Notes: generated by a model not told the origin, from the letters alone. DNA of 64,000 bases from Prochlorococcus marinus CUG1433 (GCA_017644425.1 JAEPLN010000001.1:310001-374000), one strand, 5' to 3'; positions 25,733-37,397 are shown, numbered from the stretch's first letter. Numbers and translations: made by a program.

Positions 25733-27715
25733 TTAGGATAATTCTTTTAATTTTTCTAAAACGGAACTATCTTCGAGAGTGCTTATATCTCCACTAATTT
25801 TTTCTCCAGCAGCCAAAGATCTCAAAATTCTCCTCATAATTTTTCCACTACGTGTTTTAGGAAGAGAGTCAGAAATTATAATTTTTTCAGGTTTTGCGAT
25901 AATTCCAATTTCATTAACAACATGTTTCTTTAGATTCTCTACTAATTCTGAAGAACCTTTCACGTCTTTCTCAAGAGATACAAAAGCAACTATAACTTCA
26001 CCTTTTAAATCATCTTTTTTGCCAACGACTGCAGACTCTGCAACTGATTTATGACTTACCAAAGCAGATTCTATTTCCATTGTTCCTAACCGATGTCCTG
26101 AAACACTTATGACATCATCAACTCTTCCCATAATCCATATATATCCATCTTCATCAATACGTGCTCCATCTCCAGCAAAATAAACATTTTTTTCTCCTTT
26201 AAAAGATATATATTCCCAATAACTCTCCAAATATCTCTCTGAGTTTCCGTGAATTGTTCTCATCATTCCTGGCCATGGTTTCTTAATAATTAAATAGCCA
26301 CCCTCATTCTCTTTAACCTTATTTCCATTCTTATCGACGATTTCAACTTCAATTCCTGGCAGAGGGAAAGTAGCTGAACCTGGTTTTGTAGCAACGACTC
26401 CCGGCAATGGACTTATCATCACACCACCAGTCTCAGTTTGCCACCAAGTATCAACAATAGGACATTTATTTTTACCAATAACATCTTTGTACCACATCCA
26501 TGCTTCAGGATTAATTGGTTCTCCAACTGTGCCCAAGAGTCTAAGACTCTCAAGATTGTATTTATCAGGGATTTCTCGTCCAGACTTCATAAATGCTCTT
26601 ATTGCAGTTGGTGCAGTATAAAAAATAGAGACCTTATATTTTTGAACAATTTCCCAAAAAGCCCCTAAATTTGAGGGTCTTGGCACTCCCTCATACATCA
26701 AGGTTGTAGCACCATTAGATAAAGGCCCATAAACTATATAACTATGGCCTGTAATCCAACCAACATCAGCAGTACACCAGTAAATGTCGTCATCTTTCAA
26801 ATCAAAAATCCATTTAAATGTTAAATGCGACCAAAGATTGTAACCACCTGTTGTGTGCACTACACCTTTGGGCTTACCAGTAGAGCCTGAAGTATAGAGA
26901 ATAAAAAGTCTATCCTCGCTATTCATGACTTCTGGTTCACAATGATCTTTTTGATCTTTTAATAATTCGTGCCACCATAAATCTCTATCATCAACCATCG
27001 AAATATTTTTTTTGGTTCGTTGAACAACAACTACTTTTTCAACGACTTTATCTGCCCCACTTTCAATGGCCGCATCAACTGCTTTCTTGAGTTCAATTAC
27101 CTTATCTTTTCTAAAGCCACCATCAGCAGTAACAACAAATCTGGCGTTTCCATCAATTAACCTATCTTTTAAAGCTTCTGAAGAAAATCCTCCAAAGACA
27201 ACTGAATGAGGCGCGCCAATTCTTGCACAAGCTAACATCGCAAACATCGCTTCTGGAATCATCGGCATATAAATACATACCAAATCTCCTTTTTTTACAC
27301 CAATTGCTTTTAATGCATTAGCTGCTTTACATACCTCTTTTAGAAGTTCTTCGTAAGTATATTTTTTGCTATCTCCGGGTTCGCCTTCCCATATAAGTGC
27401 AGTCTTACCTCCAAGCCCTCTCTTAATGTGTCTATCTAAGCAGTTATATGTAATATTGAGTTTCCCTTCTTTGAACCATTCGAAAAAGGGCGCATTTTCG
27501 TTATCTAATACAGTTTGAAATGGCTCAAACCAATCTAATTCAGATTTTGCAAAAGATTCCCAAAATTGAATAGGATTATCTGATGCTTGTTTTTTTAGAC
27601 TTAGTAATTCTTCTTGAGAACAAATATTTGAGTTTTCTGCAAATTTTTTTGATGGAGGGAAAATTCTTTTTTCTTCAAGGATGTTATTGATTGAATTTTT
27701 TTTATCTAATGACAT
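25733..27715 (-). CDS. acs: Acetyl-CoA synthetase
   Basis: A full-length (660 residues) AMP-forming acetate-CoA ligase. The phosphate loop is [12 protein letters not shown], the adenine-binding motif is [10 protein letters not shown], the hinge is [20 protein letters not shown], and the C-terminal acylatable lysine lies in [14 protein letters not shown]. It converts acetate, ATP and CoA into acetyl-CoA. In an obligate phototroph it probably recovers acetate. It is the last gene of a leftward block beginning at 32277. Confidence 0.97.
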   Translation of the reverse strand: MSLDKKNSINNILEEKRIFPPSKKFAENSNICSQEELLSLKKQASDNPIQFWESFAKSELDWFEPFQTVLDNENAPFFEWFKEGKLNITYNCLDRHIKRGLGGKTALIWEGEPGDSKKYTYEELLKEVCKAANALKAIGVKKGDLVCIYMPMIPEAMFAMLACARIGAPHSVVFGGFSSEALKDRLIDGNARFVVTADGGFRKDKVIELKKAVDAAIESGADKVVEKVVVVQRTKKNISMVDDRDLWWHELLKDQKDHCEPEVMNSEDRLFILYTSGSTGKPKGVVHTTGGYNLWSHLTFKWIFDLKDDDIYWCTADVGWITGHSYIVYGPLSNGATTLMYEGVPRPSNLGAFWEIVQKYKVSIFYTAPTAIRAFMKSGREIPDKYNLESLRLLGTVGEPINPEAWMWYKDVIGKNKCPIVDTWWQTETGGVMISPLPGVVATKPGSATFPLPGIEVEIVDKNGNKVKENEGGYLIIKKPWPGMMRTIHGNSERYLESYWEYISFKGEKNVYFAGDGARIDEDGYIWIMGRVDDVISVSGHRLGTMEIESALVSHKSVAESAVVGKKDDLKGEVIVAFVSLEKDVKGSSELVENLKKHVVNEIGIIAKPEKIIISDSLPKTRSGKIMRRILRSLAAGEKISGDISTLEDSSVLEKLKELS

Positions 27716-27809
27716 TAAATAAATCTATGCTTAATAAATTTAGTCGAAAAAATTAGGGTTTTCAAAAATTTTAATATTAATTTAGCTCAAAGATTTATTT
27801 CTAGTAGAT

Positions 27810-28781
27810 CTAAAAAATACGGCTTAAGACAAATTCTGGAAGAGCCATTAAAGCTCTTTTATATTCTGAATCAGGAAGCCAGACTATAGCTTCTTTAGAA
27901 AGCATTGCAAAATCCTCAGCTAGTTTCCTTGAACTTTCAATAGCTTTAGAGTTCATGATGATATTAAGTGCATCATCTAAATCATCTTTTTCAGCAAGTT
28001 CTCTGTTAATAAGAACTGATAATTGTTTATTTTCTTCTAAGGCATATAAAACTGGGGCGGTAAGATAACCACTAGCAAGATCACTTACAGCAGGTTTTCC
28101 AAGTTGTTTATCATTTCCAGTAAAGTCAAGAATGTCATCTACAACTTGGAAGGCCAAACCAATATTTTTGCCAAAATCGTACAACGAGGTTAAGTTTTCG
28201 TCATTAATCCCACTCAAAACTCCAGCTGCTTTGCAACTATTGGCTATTAGTGATGCTGTTTTACAATAACTTTTATTGATGTATTTGGAAAAAGATTGAG
28301 CTGAATCAAATCTATTTAGATTTTGTTTGATTTCACCCTCTGCTAGATCCATTATTACTCTACTAAGTAATTTAACTACATTTACATTGTCAAGATTTGC
28401 TAAGTGCCAACTTGCTTGAGCGAATAAAAAGTCTCCCGCCAAAACAGCTACTCTTGTATTAAATCTACTATGAACTGTATCAACTCCTCTTCTTGTAGAC
28501 GCCTCATCAACGACATCATCATGGACTAATGAGGCTGTATGAATCATCTCAGTTATTTCAGCAAGCCTTTTATGTTTGGTTGTCAAGCAAAATTCAGGAG
28601 ATATGGCTCTTGAAATCAATAAAACTATTCCAGGTCTCAACCTTTTCCCACCAGCACTAAAAAGGTGTTCTGCTGCGGCTTGAAGAATTGGGTGACCAGC
28701 TCCTATTAGATTTTTCAGTTCTAAAATAAGATCATCAAGATCATTTTCAACTGGTTGTAGTAGCTTTGTTACTGTATTCAT
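27810..28781 (-). CDS. sds: Long-chain polyprenyl (solanesyl-type) diphosphate synthase
   Basis: An all-helical trans-prenyltransferase of 323 residues. The first Asp-rich motif is Asp88, Asp89, Asp92 in LVHDDVVDEASTRRG, the second is Asp215, Asp216, Asp219 in FQVVDDILDF, and GGKRLRP binds substrate. Residues before the first motif are small (Ala83 and Ser84), as expected for long products. The likely product is the solanesyl chain for plastoquinone-9, made in the cytoplasm or at the thylakoid. It lies 28 bases downstream of murI. Confidence 0.92.
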   Translation of the reverse strand: MNTVTKLLQPVENDLDDLILELKNLIGAGHPILQAAAEHLFSAGGKRLRPGIVLLISRAISPEFCLTTKHKRLAEITEMIHTASLVHDDVVDEASTRRGVDTVHSRFNTRVAVLAGDFLFAQASWHLANLDNVNVVKLLSRVIMDLAEGEIKQNLNRFDSAQSFSKYINKSYCKTASLIANSCKAAGVLSGINDENLTSLYDFGKNIGLAFQVVDDILDFTGNDKQLGKPAVSDLASGYLTAPVLYALEENKQLSVLINRELAEKDDLDDALNIIMNSKAIESSRKLAEDFAMLSKEAIVWLPDSEYKRALMALPEFVLSRIF

Positions 28782-28808
28782 GATTGACCTCTTTTATATC
28801 TTAAGGAA

Positions 28809-29603
28809 TCAAACATTACTTCGGAGGTTAACCAACCTAATTTCTTTATTAATTCCAAGCCAAAATTTTACTTTATTTGAAAAATCATCTCTTTCTGAAG
28901 TAACAAAAAATTTTACATTTTCCAAAGAAATACACTCATAGAGGTCGGTTTCTGGAATATTAAAAGATTCATTAAATTTTTTTATTAATGCTACTGATGG
29001 ATCAATAATTTTTATATTTGAATCTAATTTTTTTCTTAAAAAGTCATAAATTAAAGGATAATGACTACATCCAAGTATTAATTCTTCAATATTTTTGTTT
29101 ATTAGTGGTCTTAAGTATAAGTCTGATAGGCTATTTAACTTATCAAGATTTAATTTTTCTTTTTCAATTTCTGATACAAATTCTGGACATTCTTGCTGAA
29201 ATATTATCGTATTCTCTTTTTTAGCATTTATAGCTTTCTTGTAATACGATGATCGGACAGTTGTTTGTGTTGCCAGGACACCAATTATTTGTTTATCAAC
29301 TACTTCCGAAACTGAGTTTATAAGATCAAAACAAGGGACCTTTAGCTTATCTTCCAGAATATCAAGCGCACACGCATTTGTAGTGTTACAAGCAACTAAA
29401 AGTGCATCTAAATTCTTATCAACAAAAAAAGTACAAATCTCCTTTGCAATTAATCTAATCTCTTTAGAATTTTTGTTCCCAAAAGGTATTCTTTTTGTAT
29501 CCGCCAAATAAAAAACTTCTACATCTTTACGAGTTTTTAGTAAAGAATTAAGAATAGTAAAACCACCTATTCCGCTATCAAAAATACCTATTTTAAGTTT
29601 CAC
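28809..29603 (-). CDS. murI: Glutamate racemase
   Basis: The two catalytic cysteines are Cys72 (LLVACNTTNA) and Cys179 (LILGCSHYPLI), and the N-terminus GIFDSGIGGFTIL carries the family Asp9. The enzyme supplies D-glutamate for peptidoglycan. It has 264 residues, normal length. GTG start at 29603 overlaps the amidase stop as GTGA, so translation is probably coupled. Peptidoglycan hydrolase and racemase are thereby expressed together. Confidence 0.95.
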   Translation of the reverse strand: MKLKIGIFDSGIGGFTILNSLLKTRKDVEVFYLADTKRIPFGNKNSKEIRLIAKEICTFFVDKNLDALLVACNTTNACALDILEDKLKVPCFDLINSVSEVVDKQIIGVLATQTTVRSSYYKKAINAKKENTIIFQQECPEFVSEIEKEKLNLDKLNSLSDLYLRPLINKNIEELILGCSHYPLIYDFLRKKLDSNIKIIDPSVALIKKFNESFNIPETDLYECISLENVKFFVTSERDDFSNKVKFWLGINKEIRLVNLRSNV

Positions 29604-30685
29604 CCTACTTTATCTAGATATTCGAGGATGCCTTTTGCAATTGCATAGGCTAATCTTTTTCGATGGGTTATTTTCTCTAATCTTCTTGCATCTAATCTTC
29701 CCGTTAAAAATCCAATTTCTACAAGGACTGCGGGCATCCTAGTATTTTTAATTACATAAAATCGACCTTGTTTAACTCCTCGATCAGGGCTCCCAGGGGA
29801 AACTCTTAAAATTTGTTTTTGAATTCTTTTCGCAAGTAATCTTCCTCTCCACCCTCTGTAATAAAAGGTTTCCAATCCATTTATGTCTCTTCTTTTACCT
29901 CTTGAGGCATTTGCATGAATACTTACAAAAATATCTGCATCCGTATTATTAGCAATGGAAACTCTTGGAGGCAAATCTAAATCAACTTCATTTATTCTAG
30001 TCAACCTTACTTTGACGCCTTTTTCAGAAAGTAAATTTTTAACTATTTTTGAAACCTCTAGGACAACATCTGTTTCTCTAATACCACCTATACCTATCGC
30101 TCCTGGATCAGGTCCTCCATGCCCTGGATCGATTACAACCTCAAACTTGTTTCGTTTTACCTCTGGTAGTTTCAAGTAACCATAATTGTTTTTCTTCTTA
30201 TAAATTACATTTTGATTTATTTTGATATTTCCTCTTTTCTTTTCAACTAAACCTTCACCAATCTTTTTAAATGAATATTTTGAGTTAAATAGTTTAATTC
30301 TCCATCTATTTTGATCTAAGCCAACCATTTCCCAAGTCAAAGGTTTCAAATAAGTCTCTTCCTTAAATTCAATTACTAGTCTTGTTTTACCCTTATCTGG
30401 TTTACCTAATCTAATTTCTTTTATTGGGCCATTACCTTTTATCGTTCTGGGATTTTTTAATTCTCCTGGAAAATCTACCCAGAATCTATCCCCCGATATT
30501 TGGTTAGCCTTCTGAAAGTATGCTTTTAAATTTGTATTTGATTTAGTTCTTAATTCTAAAACCCCATTAGTATTTATAGCCCATGCCGCAAGAGCACTTG
30601 AAGATTTAACTGGAAGGATTGAAGAATTTAAAAATAAAAAAACGGATAAATAACGAAAAAGTTTATTATCTAAAAACTTTATCAT
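29600..30685 (-). CDS. N-acetylmuramoyl-L-alanine amidase with AMIN domain
   Basis: A likely signal sequence ends near residue 33 (FLFLNSSILPVKSSSALA). An AMIN-like domain occupies about 35-135 (KPDKGKTRLVIEF), which directs such enzymes to the envelope or septum. The Amidase_3 domain spans about 180-360 with zinc ligands in VVIDPGHGGPDPGAIG (His) and RETDVVLEV (Glu), then FVSIHANAS (His) and the catalytic Glu in AVLVEIGFL. It cleaves stem peptides from glycan in the periplasm during cell division. Start ATG overlaps the nitrilase stop by one base. Confidence 0.93.
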   Translation of the reverse strand: MIKFLDNKLFRYLSVFLFLNSSILPVKSSSALAAWAINTNGVLELRTKSNTNLKAYFQKANQISGDRFWVDFPGELKNPRTIKGNGPIKEIRLGKPDKGKTRLVIEFKEETYLKPLTWEMVGLDQNRWRIKLFNSKYSFKKIGEGLVEKKRGNIKINQNVIYKKKNNYGYLKLPEVKRNKFEVVIDPGHGGPDPGAIGIGGIRETDVVLEVSKIVKNLLSEKGVKVRLTRINEVDLDLPPRVSIANNTDADIFVSIHANASRGKRRDINGLETFYYRGWRGRLLAKRIQKQILRVSPGSPDRGVKQGRFYVIKNTRMPAVLVEIGFLTGRLDARRLEKITHRKRLAYAIAKGILEYLDKVG

Positions 30686-31512
30686 TAGTTTGAAAACAAT
30701 TTGTTTTTTCTATGTTTAAGGCTTGGCATCTGCTCCCTAATTTTCTTCACTCTTTCTTTATCAGCAGGTGCTATTGCAGCTCCCTGAGTTTTTCCGGCAT
30801 CAGATAAAACTGTACCCCAAGGGTCAATTACCATTGCATGGCCATGACTTTGCCTTCTTCCATAATGAATACCAGTTTGAGCTGGAGCAACTACATATGC
30901 TGTATTCTCAATTGCTCTTGCTTGTAATAGGATTTGCCAATGATCTTTTCCAGTGAATGCTGTAAAAGCTGCGGGAATCATAATTAGCTCAGCACCATTG
31001 GAAGACAAATATCTATAGAGTTCAGGAAATCTAACGTCGTAACAAATCGATAATCCTATTTTGCATAAACCTGGGACATCTACAACTGGTGGATACTCTG
31101 CTCCAGATAAAATAGTGGATGATTCCTTGTATAGATTTCCATCTGGCAAATCAACATCAAACAAATGAATCTTGTCGTATTTTGCCAAAATCTGTCCATC
31201 TTTCCCAAATAAGGCTGACCTATTAAAAGTATGACTATCATCACCAGCAGGGACAGGATACCCTCCTCCTAAAAGAAATACTTGATATCTTTGTGACATA
31301 GTTTTTAGAAAATTTGTACACTTCTCTGACAATTCAGAAGCTAATCTAAGTTTTTCATCGTCTCCTCCTAAAAAAGCAAAATTCTCAGGCAATCCTATTA
31401 ACTCAGCACCTCTTCTAGCAGCTAATTCAATCTGTTCTTCTGCTTCAGTAAAATTTTCTTCAACATTTGAAGTACTCGTAATTTGCAATGCAGCTACCAA
31501 AAAATCAGTCAA
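30685..31512 (-). CDS. Carbon-nitrogen hydrolase (nitrilase superfamily, Nit/omega-amidase-like)
   Basis: The Glu-Lys-Cys triad is complete: Glu43 (LPENFAF), Lys114 (YDKIHLFD), Cys157 (ICYDVRFPELYR). The motif around Cys and the 275-residue length match the Nit1/Nit2 branch, which includes omega-amidase and deaminated-glutathione amidase. Substrate is therefore likely a deaminated amide; nitrile hydrolysis is unlikely. The start is TTG at 31512. It sits between ComB and the cell-wall amidase in one transcript. Confidence 0.9.
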   Translation of the reverse strand: MTDFLVAALQITSTSNVEENFTEAEEQIELAARRGAELIGLPENFAFLGGDDEKLRLASELSEKCTNFLKTMSQRYQVFLLGGGYPVPAGDDSHTFNRSALFGKDGQILAKYDKIHLFDVDLPDGNLYKESSTILSGAEYPPVVDVPGLCKIGLSICYDVRFPELYRYLSSNGAELIMIPAAFTAFTGKDHWQILLQARAIENTAYVVAPAQTGIHYGRRQSHGHAMVIDPWGTVLSDAGKTQGAAIAPADKERVKKIREQMPSLKHRKNKLFSN

Positions 31513-31542
31513 GACTTTACTCCTAATGAACCAATTCGTAAA

Positions 31543-32277
31543 TCATGAGGCACGAATCACACCTCTTTCAACTTGAGCTGGAACAATATCTAAGCAATCA
31601 AGTTCAGAGCAACATTTAAAATCATCCTCATAATCTCCAAGACTTGTCAATCTTTTGCCATGGGTTGCTGTTTTTAAACATTTCAAAATATCATTTTTCC
31701 AGACATCCCAAAGTGCCAAAGCAGATTGTAATTCGTCATTCATAATATTAATTTCAAAATCACAGTTCTGTTTTAGGTATGAAGCCAAAGCACCAGCAGC
31801 TAAAGAATCCTCGAGTGAATAAGAACCTTCCCAACCACTACCAAGTATTAAAACATTTTCACTTTTTAATGAAATGATTTTTTCGGCAACTGCTTTTCTG
31901 TTTGGTAGACCCATAGCAAATAAATGCTTAACATTTTGAACTTTTTGCAATGATTTAGTCCCATTAGTCGTACTCATAAATAGTCTTTTACCATTAACAA
32001 CTTTTTTTGTAACTGATAAAGGAGAATTTCCCAGATCAAAGCCCTCAATCTTCTTACCGCCTCTCTCTCCAAGCATTAGTCTTTTTTCAGCTTGCCACTT
32101 AATTGCAGATTCTTTTAATAAATCTAAATCTGCAAAAACTTGTATTGAATCAGCTCCATTTTTTAAAGCCCAAGAAATTGTGGTTGTAGCTCTTAAAACA
32201 TCAATGACCACTGCAATGTCAGGACTATTTTCAGGAACATCCTTTGCAACGTGATAATAAGTAAGATTAATAATCAA
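31543..32277 (-). CDS. comB: 2-phosphosulfolactate phosphatase family protein (ComB)
   Basis: Family signatures are IAVVIDVLRATTTISWAL near the N-terminus, GERGGKKIEGFDLGNSP, and MSTTNGTKSL. The length of 244 residues is typical. ComB of methanogens removes phosphate in coenzyme M synthesis. Cyanobacteria do not make coenzyme M, so the true substrate here may be sulfolactate metabolism or another phosphate ester; this is uncertain. The start is TTG. It heads the leftward block and is divergent from aroA. Confidence 0.88.
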   Translation of the reverse strand: MIINLTYYHVAKDVPENSPDIAVVIDVLRATTTISWALKNGADSIQVFADLDLLKESAIKWQAEKRLMLGERGGKKIEGFDLGNSPLSVTKKVVNGKRLFMSTTNGTKSLQKVQNVKHLFAMGLPNRKAVAEKIISLKSENVLILGSGWEGSYSLEDSLAAGALASYLKQNCDFEINIMNDELQSALALWDVWKNDILKCLKTATHGKRLTSLGDYEDDFKCCSELDCLDIVPAQVERGVIRAS

Positions 32278-32405
32278 ATCCTTTTTCTGACCTTATTATA
32301 GAAAACAGTTACTTAATTTGATTATTTTTTTTTAAAAAACAAACTTATTGATAATATAAAACTAATTTGTTTTTACAGAAATTTTATCAAGTAATTAATT
32401 TGAAA

Positions 32406-33716
32406 ATGAATAATATCCGCACAATAAAAGGTGGAGTTAATTTAAAAGGAAAAGTTAAAGTACCTGGAGATAAATCTATTTCTCATAGAGCTCTAATAAT
32501 AGGAAGTATTGCTAAGGGTAAGACGACTATTGAGGGGTTCTTACATTCCGAAGATCCACTTTCAACTGCTGATTGTCTAAGAAAATTAGGTGTAAATATA
32601 CCAGAAATAAAAAAAAATGAGCCTTTTACGATTTCAGGATTAGGTCTTGATGGTTTAAAAGAACCAACAGAAATTCTCAATTGTGGAAATTCTGGAACCA
32701 CTATGAGGTTATTAATGGGTTTATTAGCCTCACAAGAAGGAAAGAATTTCATCTTAACTGGGGACGCTTCTCTTAACGAAAGACCAATGAGAAGAGTGGG
32801 CAAACCTTTATCTTTGATGGGTGGCAAAATTTATGGAAGGGAAAGGGGTAACAAAGCTCCAATCTCAATTGATGGGAAAAAACTTAAAGGATGTGTTATT
32901 GGCACTCCAGTTGCAAGTGCTCAAGTAAAATCTGCAATATTATTGGCAGGCCTCAATGCTTCTGGAACTACTTCTGTAATTGAACCAGCATCTTCAAGAG
33001 ATCACACTGAAAGAATGCTAAGAGCATTTGGAGCAGACATCAGTATCAGAGGAGAATTAGGAAGGAATGTAGTTGTCAAGTCAGGTAGCAACTTAATTGG
33101 TCAGAGAATATTGATTCCTGGAGACATAAGCTCTGCTTCTTTTTGGATGATTGCTGCATCTATTGTTCCAAATTCAGAGGTTTTAATTCAGAATGTCGGA
33201 TTAAATCCCACTAGAACAGGGATTTTAAATGTAATGGATTCAATGGGGTGCAATTATGAGATCCTAGATAAATCAACTATTGCAGGTGAACCTATTGGAT
33301 CAATTAAAGTAAAGACTTCAAATAATTTAAGATCATTCACTATTGAAGGAGATATTCTCCCAAAACTTATAGATGAAATTCCTATTCTTACTGTGGCTGC
33401 CTGTTTTTGTAATGGAGTTTCCGAAATTAAGGATGCACAGGAATTAAGAGTTAAGGAAACAGATCGATTAAAAGTCATGGCAAGACAGTTGAAAAGATTC
33501 GGTGCCGAAATAACAGAAAAAGACGATGGATTAATAATAAATGGTCAATCAAAATTTCATTCTGGAGAGGTAGACAGTGAGACGGATCATAGAGTGGCAA
33601 TGAGTCTTGCTATTGCTTCACTTCTCGCTAAAGGTACCTCAAAAATAAAAAGAGCAGATGCATCTAGCGTCTCTTATCCTGCTTTTTGGGAAGACCTTGC
33701 CAAACTAATTAATTAA
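32406..33716 (+). CDS. aroA: 3-phosphoshikimate 1-carboxyvinyltransferase (EPSP synthase)
   Basis: The shikimate enzyme joining phosphoenolpyruvate with shikimate-3-phosphate. Signatures are [19 protein letters not shown] near the start, [14 protein letters not shown], and the C-terminal [22 protein letters not shown] at 32406 gives 436 residues, the usual length; the frame extends upstream to a TTG at 32367, which I reject because homologues start just before TIKGG. The mnmD-like gene follows after 11 bases. Confidence 0.96.
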   Translation: MNNIRTIKGGVNLKGKVKVPGDKSISHRALIIGSIAKGKTTIEGFLHSEDPLSTADCLRKLGVNIPEIKKNEPFTISGLGLDGLKEPTEILNCGNSGTTMRLLMGLLASQEGKNFILTGDASLNERPMRRVGKPLSLMGGKIYGRERGNKAPISIDGKKLKGCVIGTPVASAQVKSAILLAGLNASGTTSVIEPASSRDHTERMLRAFGADISIRGELGRNVVVKSGSNLIGQRILIPGDISSASFWMIAASIVPNSEVLIQNVGLNPTRTGILNVMDSMGCNYEILDKSTIAGEPIGSIKVKTSNNLRSFTIEGDILPKLIDEIPILTVAACFCNGVSEIKDAQELRVKETDRLKVMARQLKRFGAEITEKDDGLIINGQSKFHSGEVDSETDHRVAMSLAIASLLAKGTSKIKRADASSVSYPAFWEDLAKLIN

Positions 33717-33727
33717 ATTAAAAGTTT

Positions 33728-34642
33728 TTGTCTGAATTCATAGAAGTTTTAACAAAAGATGGGAGTTACTCTTTAAGAAGTGTATTTTTTCAAGAGAATT
33801 TCCATAGCTCATTTGGAGCATTGGAGGAAACAAGATTAAAGTTTACATCTCCTTCTGATTTACAAAGATTTAAGGGGGAATCTCTAAATGTACTCGACAT
33901 ATGTTTTGGTTTGGGGTATAACTCCGCCTCTTTATTTGATGAATTAATTAAACAAAAATCGTTCTTAAATTGGTACGCTTTGGAGATTGATAAAAAGCCA
34001 CTTGAATATTCGCTCCGAAATAAATCTTTCCTGAGATTATGGACTCCAAAAGTCAAAAAAATATTTGAATCCGTATATCAAACAAATTACTTTGAGGATC
34101 AATTCTTTAAATGTAGTCTTTTGTGGGGTGATGCTAGAGAAAAAATTAATATTATTCCTTCAGATATTAAATTTGATCTAATTTATTTGGATGGTTTTTC
34201 TCCTCAAAAATGTCCACAAGTTTGGACACTTGAATTTTTATCTAAAGTAACTGAAAAGCTTAATCCTCAAGGTTATTTAATAACTTATTCTTCTTCAGCG
34301 GCAGTAAGAAAGACATTGAGAAACTTTGGATTAGAAATTTTTACTATTAACCCAAGTATTAATGACAGAACTTTTTGGAGTCAGGGAACTGTTGCAATAT
34401 CAAAATTTGATAGTAATAAATTAGAACCCAATTTCAATTGTAAAAAGTTATCTAAGTTATCCCAAATGGAAGAGGAACATCTTTTAACTAAAGCTAGTAT
34501 TCCCTATAGAGATCAAGATTTAAACTCAAGTAAAGAGGATATAATTAAGAAAAGATTAGATGAGCAATTATTGTCAAATTTAGAATCTACGAGTAAATGG
34601 AGAGAAAAGTGGGGAATGACGAAGTCGTCCCCTAAGAGTTAG
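33728..34642 (+). CDS. MnmC-like (MnmD) tRNA-modification methyltransferase
   Basis: The methyltransferase-like domain has the SAM loop [18 protein letters not shown] and the MnmC signature [15 protein letters not shown], followed by [15 protein letters not shown]. This is the DUF752 half of bifunctional MnmC, here without the FAD oxidase domain (304 residues). It probably methylates nm5(s2)U34 in tRNA to mnm5(s2)U; separate cyanobacterial and plant MnmD proteins are known. The TTG start at 33728 lies 11 bases after aroA, and coupling is likely. Confidence 0.8.
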   Translation: MSEFIEVLTKDGSYSLRSVFFQENFHSSFGALEETRLKFTSPSDLQRFKGESLNVLDICFGLGYNSASLFDELIKQKSFLNWYALEIDKKPLEYSLRNKSFLRLWTPKVKKIFESVYQTNYFEDQFFKCSLLWGDAREKINIIPSDIKFDLIYLDGFSPQKCPQVWTLEFLSKVTEKLNPQGYLITYSSSAAVRKTLRNFGLEIFTINPSINDRTFWSQGTVAISKFDSNKLEPNFNCKKLSKLSQMEEEHLLTKASIPYRDQDLNSSKEDIIKKRLDEQLLSNLESTSKWREKWGMTKSSPKS

Positions 34643-34668
34643 ATTTAAATAAATATTTCAAAAAAAAT

Positions 34669-36018
34669 ATGTTAAGTGTTGCGATATTGGCGGCAGGCAA
34701 GGGTACTAGAATGGAAAGCTCATTGCCAAAGGTTTTACATAAAATTTCTGGCAAAAGTCTTTTGCAGAGGGTAATTGATTCATGTGTTGAATTAAACCCT
34801 GATCAAATTTTCGTAATTACTGGACACAAATCAAAAGAAGTACAAAAATCAATCCCAAATGATGAAAAAATCCATTTTGTTGTTCAAGATCCTCAATCAG
34901 GAACCGGTCACGCCATCCAAGTGCTTTGCAGAGAAATAAAAAAACATGAAGGAAAACTTTTGGTGCTAAACGGAGATGTGCCACTCATAAAGTCCACAAC
35001 TTTAAAAAAACTCGTCAATTTACACGATTCAAAAAACTCTGATGTTACTTTAATTACCACTAAGAAGAAAAATCCTCATGGGTATGGCAGAGTTTTTTTG
35101 AAGGGAGATTATATAGAGCGAATTGTTGAAGAAAAAGATTGCAATGATCTAGAAAGAGAAAATCCATTAATAAATGCAGGTGTTTACTGTTTTAGCTGGA
35201 GCAACTTGTCAGAAATAATTAATACCTTGCAAAGCAATAATAATCAAAAAGAGATTTACTTAACAGATACAATCTCTTTGCTAAAAAATTCCTTAAGTCT
35301 CAAGGTAGAGGATAATGGAGAGCTTCAAGGAATTAATAACAGAATTCAACTATCAGATTGCGAGGAATATATTCAGAATTCAATTAAAGAAAAACATATG
35401 CTTAATGGTGTAACTTTTATAAATAAAGCAAGTTGTTCAATTAGTGAAGAAGCTGAAATTGATAAGGATGTAATCATAGAGGCTAATACACATATAAGAG
35501 GATATACAAAAATAAATAGTAATTGCATTATTGGACCAAATACTTTTATTGAGAATTCTAATGTGGGATTAAATTGTAAAATTTCAAACTCTACTGTTTA
35601 TGCTTCTCAGATAATGGATAATATAACAATTGGTCCTTACAGTCATATAAGACCTAATTCCAAAATATCTTCCTTTAGCAAAATAGGTAATTTTGTTGAA
35701 ATAAAAAATAGCCAATTAGAGGAAGAATCTAAAGTAAACCATTTAAGTTACATTGGCGATTCTATTATTGGAAGATCTACAAATATTGGAGCAGGCACTA
35801 TTACTGCAAATTTTGATGGGGAGAAAAAACATCAAACAATAATTGGTAAAAATTCCAGTATTGGGGCAAATACAGTTTTTGTAGCGCCAATAAATCTCGG
35901 GGAATCAGTTACAACTGGAGCTGGTTCAGTCATCACAAAAGACTCTAAAGATAATTCATTAGCCATCTCAAGAACTAAGCAAGTAAATATAGAAAATTGG
36001 GAAAGAAAGAAAGAATGA
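34669..36018 (+). CDS. glmU: Bifunctional GlmU (UDP-GlcNAc pyrophosphorylase/acetyltransferase)
   Basis: The N-terminal nucleotidyltransferase begins [18 protein letters not shown] and contains [10 protein letters not shown]. From about residue 245 onward hexapeptide repeats form the left-handed beta helix of the acetyltransferase (for example [30 protein letters not shown]). It makes UDP-GlcNAc for peptidoglycan and lipopolysaccharide. Full length is 449 residues. It ends five bases from the convergent murF. Confidence 0.96.
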   Translation: MLSVAILAAGKGTRMESSLPKVLHKISGKSLLQRVIDSCVELNPDQIFVITGHKSKEVQKSIPNDEKIHFVVQDPQSGTGHAIQVLCREIKKHEGKLLVLNGDVPLIKSTTLKKLVNLHDSKNSDVTLITTKKKNPHGYGRVFLKGDYIERIVEEKDCNDLERENPLINAGVYCFSWSNLSEIINTLQSNNNQKEIYLTDTISLLKNSLSLKVEDNGELQGINNRIQLSDCEEYIQNSIKEKHMLNGVTFINKASCSISEEAEIDKDVIIEANTHIRGYTKINSNCIIGPNTFIENSNVGLNCKISNSTVYASQIMDNITIGPYSHIRPNSKISSFSKIGNFVEIKNSQLEEESKVNHLSYIGDSIIGRSTNIGAGTITANFDGEKKHQTIIGKNSSIGANTVFVAPINLGESVTTGAGSVITKDSKDNSLAISRTKQVNIENWERKKE

Positions 36019-36023
36019 TCTAA

Positions 36024-37397
36024 TTAATTAATCAATTCAATAATTTTTTCAAGTTGCCAATATCTGCTCCCTTTTATAAGAATAGAATCACCTTTTTTTG
36101 TAGATTTATTTATCTCTTTAGGTACATCTTTTATGTTATTTAAAACTAAAAATTTTTTCTTATCTTTTAGATAATTAGTGTAAATTTTTTCATTTTTTTT
36201 ATCGCAAATAAATAAACACTTTTCTATGTCTGAATTATTTATTAAGTTGAATATTTCTTTATGAAATTTTTCAGATTCTCCTCCCAATTCTTGCATACTT
36301 CCAAATATAAAAAATTTATTTCTCGGTTTTTCAAGCAGGTTTTTAATACATGCTTTTACTGACTCTGGTGAAGCATTATATGATTCATCATATATTGTTG
36401 TTTTAATTGATTTAAGAATTTTATTTCTTCCACCTAAACTTACAAAATCAAATTTATTAAAACTTTCAAAATCAATGCCTAGCTCTTTAGCAACTGCATA
36501 AGCAAATAAGAAATTTGAAGCATTATGAAATCCCTCAAATGAAATTTCAAAGATATTTTCTTCAATTAAGATTGTTTTATTCGAGGCATTATAAAATCCT
36601 CGCAAATTATCATCTTTCTTAAAACTCTCCTTTTGATTTTCTATATTTAAAAGTTCTACTTTTATTATTCTTCCTTTCCAGGATTCTCTTAGAGTTTCTT
36701 CAAGAAGTAAATCATTTGCTGGTATTATTACAACTCCTTTGGGATTTAAAAATTTACTAATTTCACACTTTGCATAAGTAATATTTTTTTTTGAGCCTAA
36801 CAATCCAATATGGGCTGTCCCAATGTTAGTAATTACTGCAATATCGGGTTTACTATATTTAGATAAATTTTCGATCTGTCCAAGACCTCTCATTCCCATC
36901 TCAAGGACCAAAACTTTATCTTCTCTATCTGTTGCAAGAATAGTAAGACCAACCCCAATCTCATTATTGAAATTTGCATTAGATAATTTAATTTTTCCAA
37001 GTTTTTTTAAAACTTCACCAATCATTTCTTTTGTAGTTGTTTTGCCGACTGAACCAGTAATCGCAACCACAGGGATACTTAATTTTTTTCTTTTGAGTAA
37101 GGTTAATTTTTGAAATGCCTCTAAAGTGTCATCCACAACCCAATAAGAAAAATTATCAGGAAGTAATTTCTCCATACCTTCTTTTATAACTACTGATTTC
37201 ACCCCTTTATTTAAAACCTCTGGAAGAAAACTATGTCCGTCAAAATTTTTACCCTTGATAGCTATAAAAAGATCATTTTTTAAACAAGTTCTACTATCAA
37301 TACTTATATTCTTAAAATTTAAAGAATCTATTTCTCCCTCGCCCAGATTTTTTATATCACCTAAAACATCTTTTAAATCTAAAAAAGAAAGATCCAT
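36024..37397 (-). CDS. murF: UDP-MurNAc-tripeptide-D-Ala-D-Ala ligase
   Basis: The three Mur-ligase domains are visible: an N-terminal substrate domain with SIDSRTCLKNDLFIAIKGK, an ATP domain with the P-loop AITGSVGKTTTKE (113-124), and a C-terminal domain with YDESYNASPESVKACI. MurF adds D-Ala-D-Ala to the peptidoglycan precursor in the cytoplasm. It has 457 residues. It starts seven bases after glgA and is the last gene of the menD-menB-glgA-murF block. Confidence 0.95.
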   Translation of the reverse strand: MDLSFLDLKDVLGDIKNLGEGEIDSLNFKNISIDSRTCLKNDLFIAIKGKNFDGHSFLPEVLNKGVKSVVIKEGMEKLLPDNFSYWVVDDTLEAFQKLTLLKRKKLSIPVVAITGSVGKTTTKEMIGEVLKKLGKIKLSNANFNNEIGVGLTILATDREDKVLVLEMGMRGLGQIENLSKYSKPDIAVITNIGTAHIGLLGSKKNITYAKCEISKFLNPKGVVIIPANDLLLEETLRESWKGRIIKVELLNIENQKESFKKDDNLRGFYNASNKTILIEENIFEISFEGFHNASNFLFAYAVAKELGIDFESFNKFDFVSLGGRNKILKSIKTTIYDESYNASPESVKACIKNLLEKPRNKFFIFGSMQELGGESEKFHKEIFNLINNSDIEKCLFICDKKNEKIYTNYLKDKKKFLVLNNIKDVPKEINKSTKKGDSILIKGSRYWQLEKIIELIN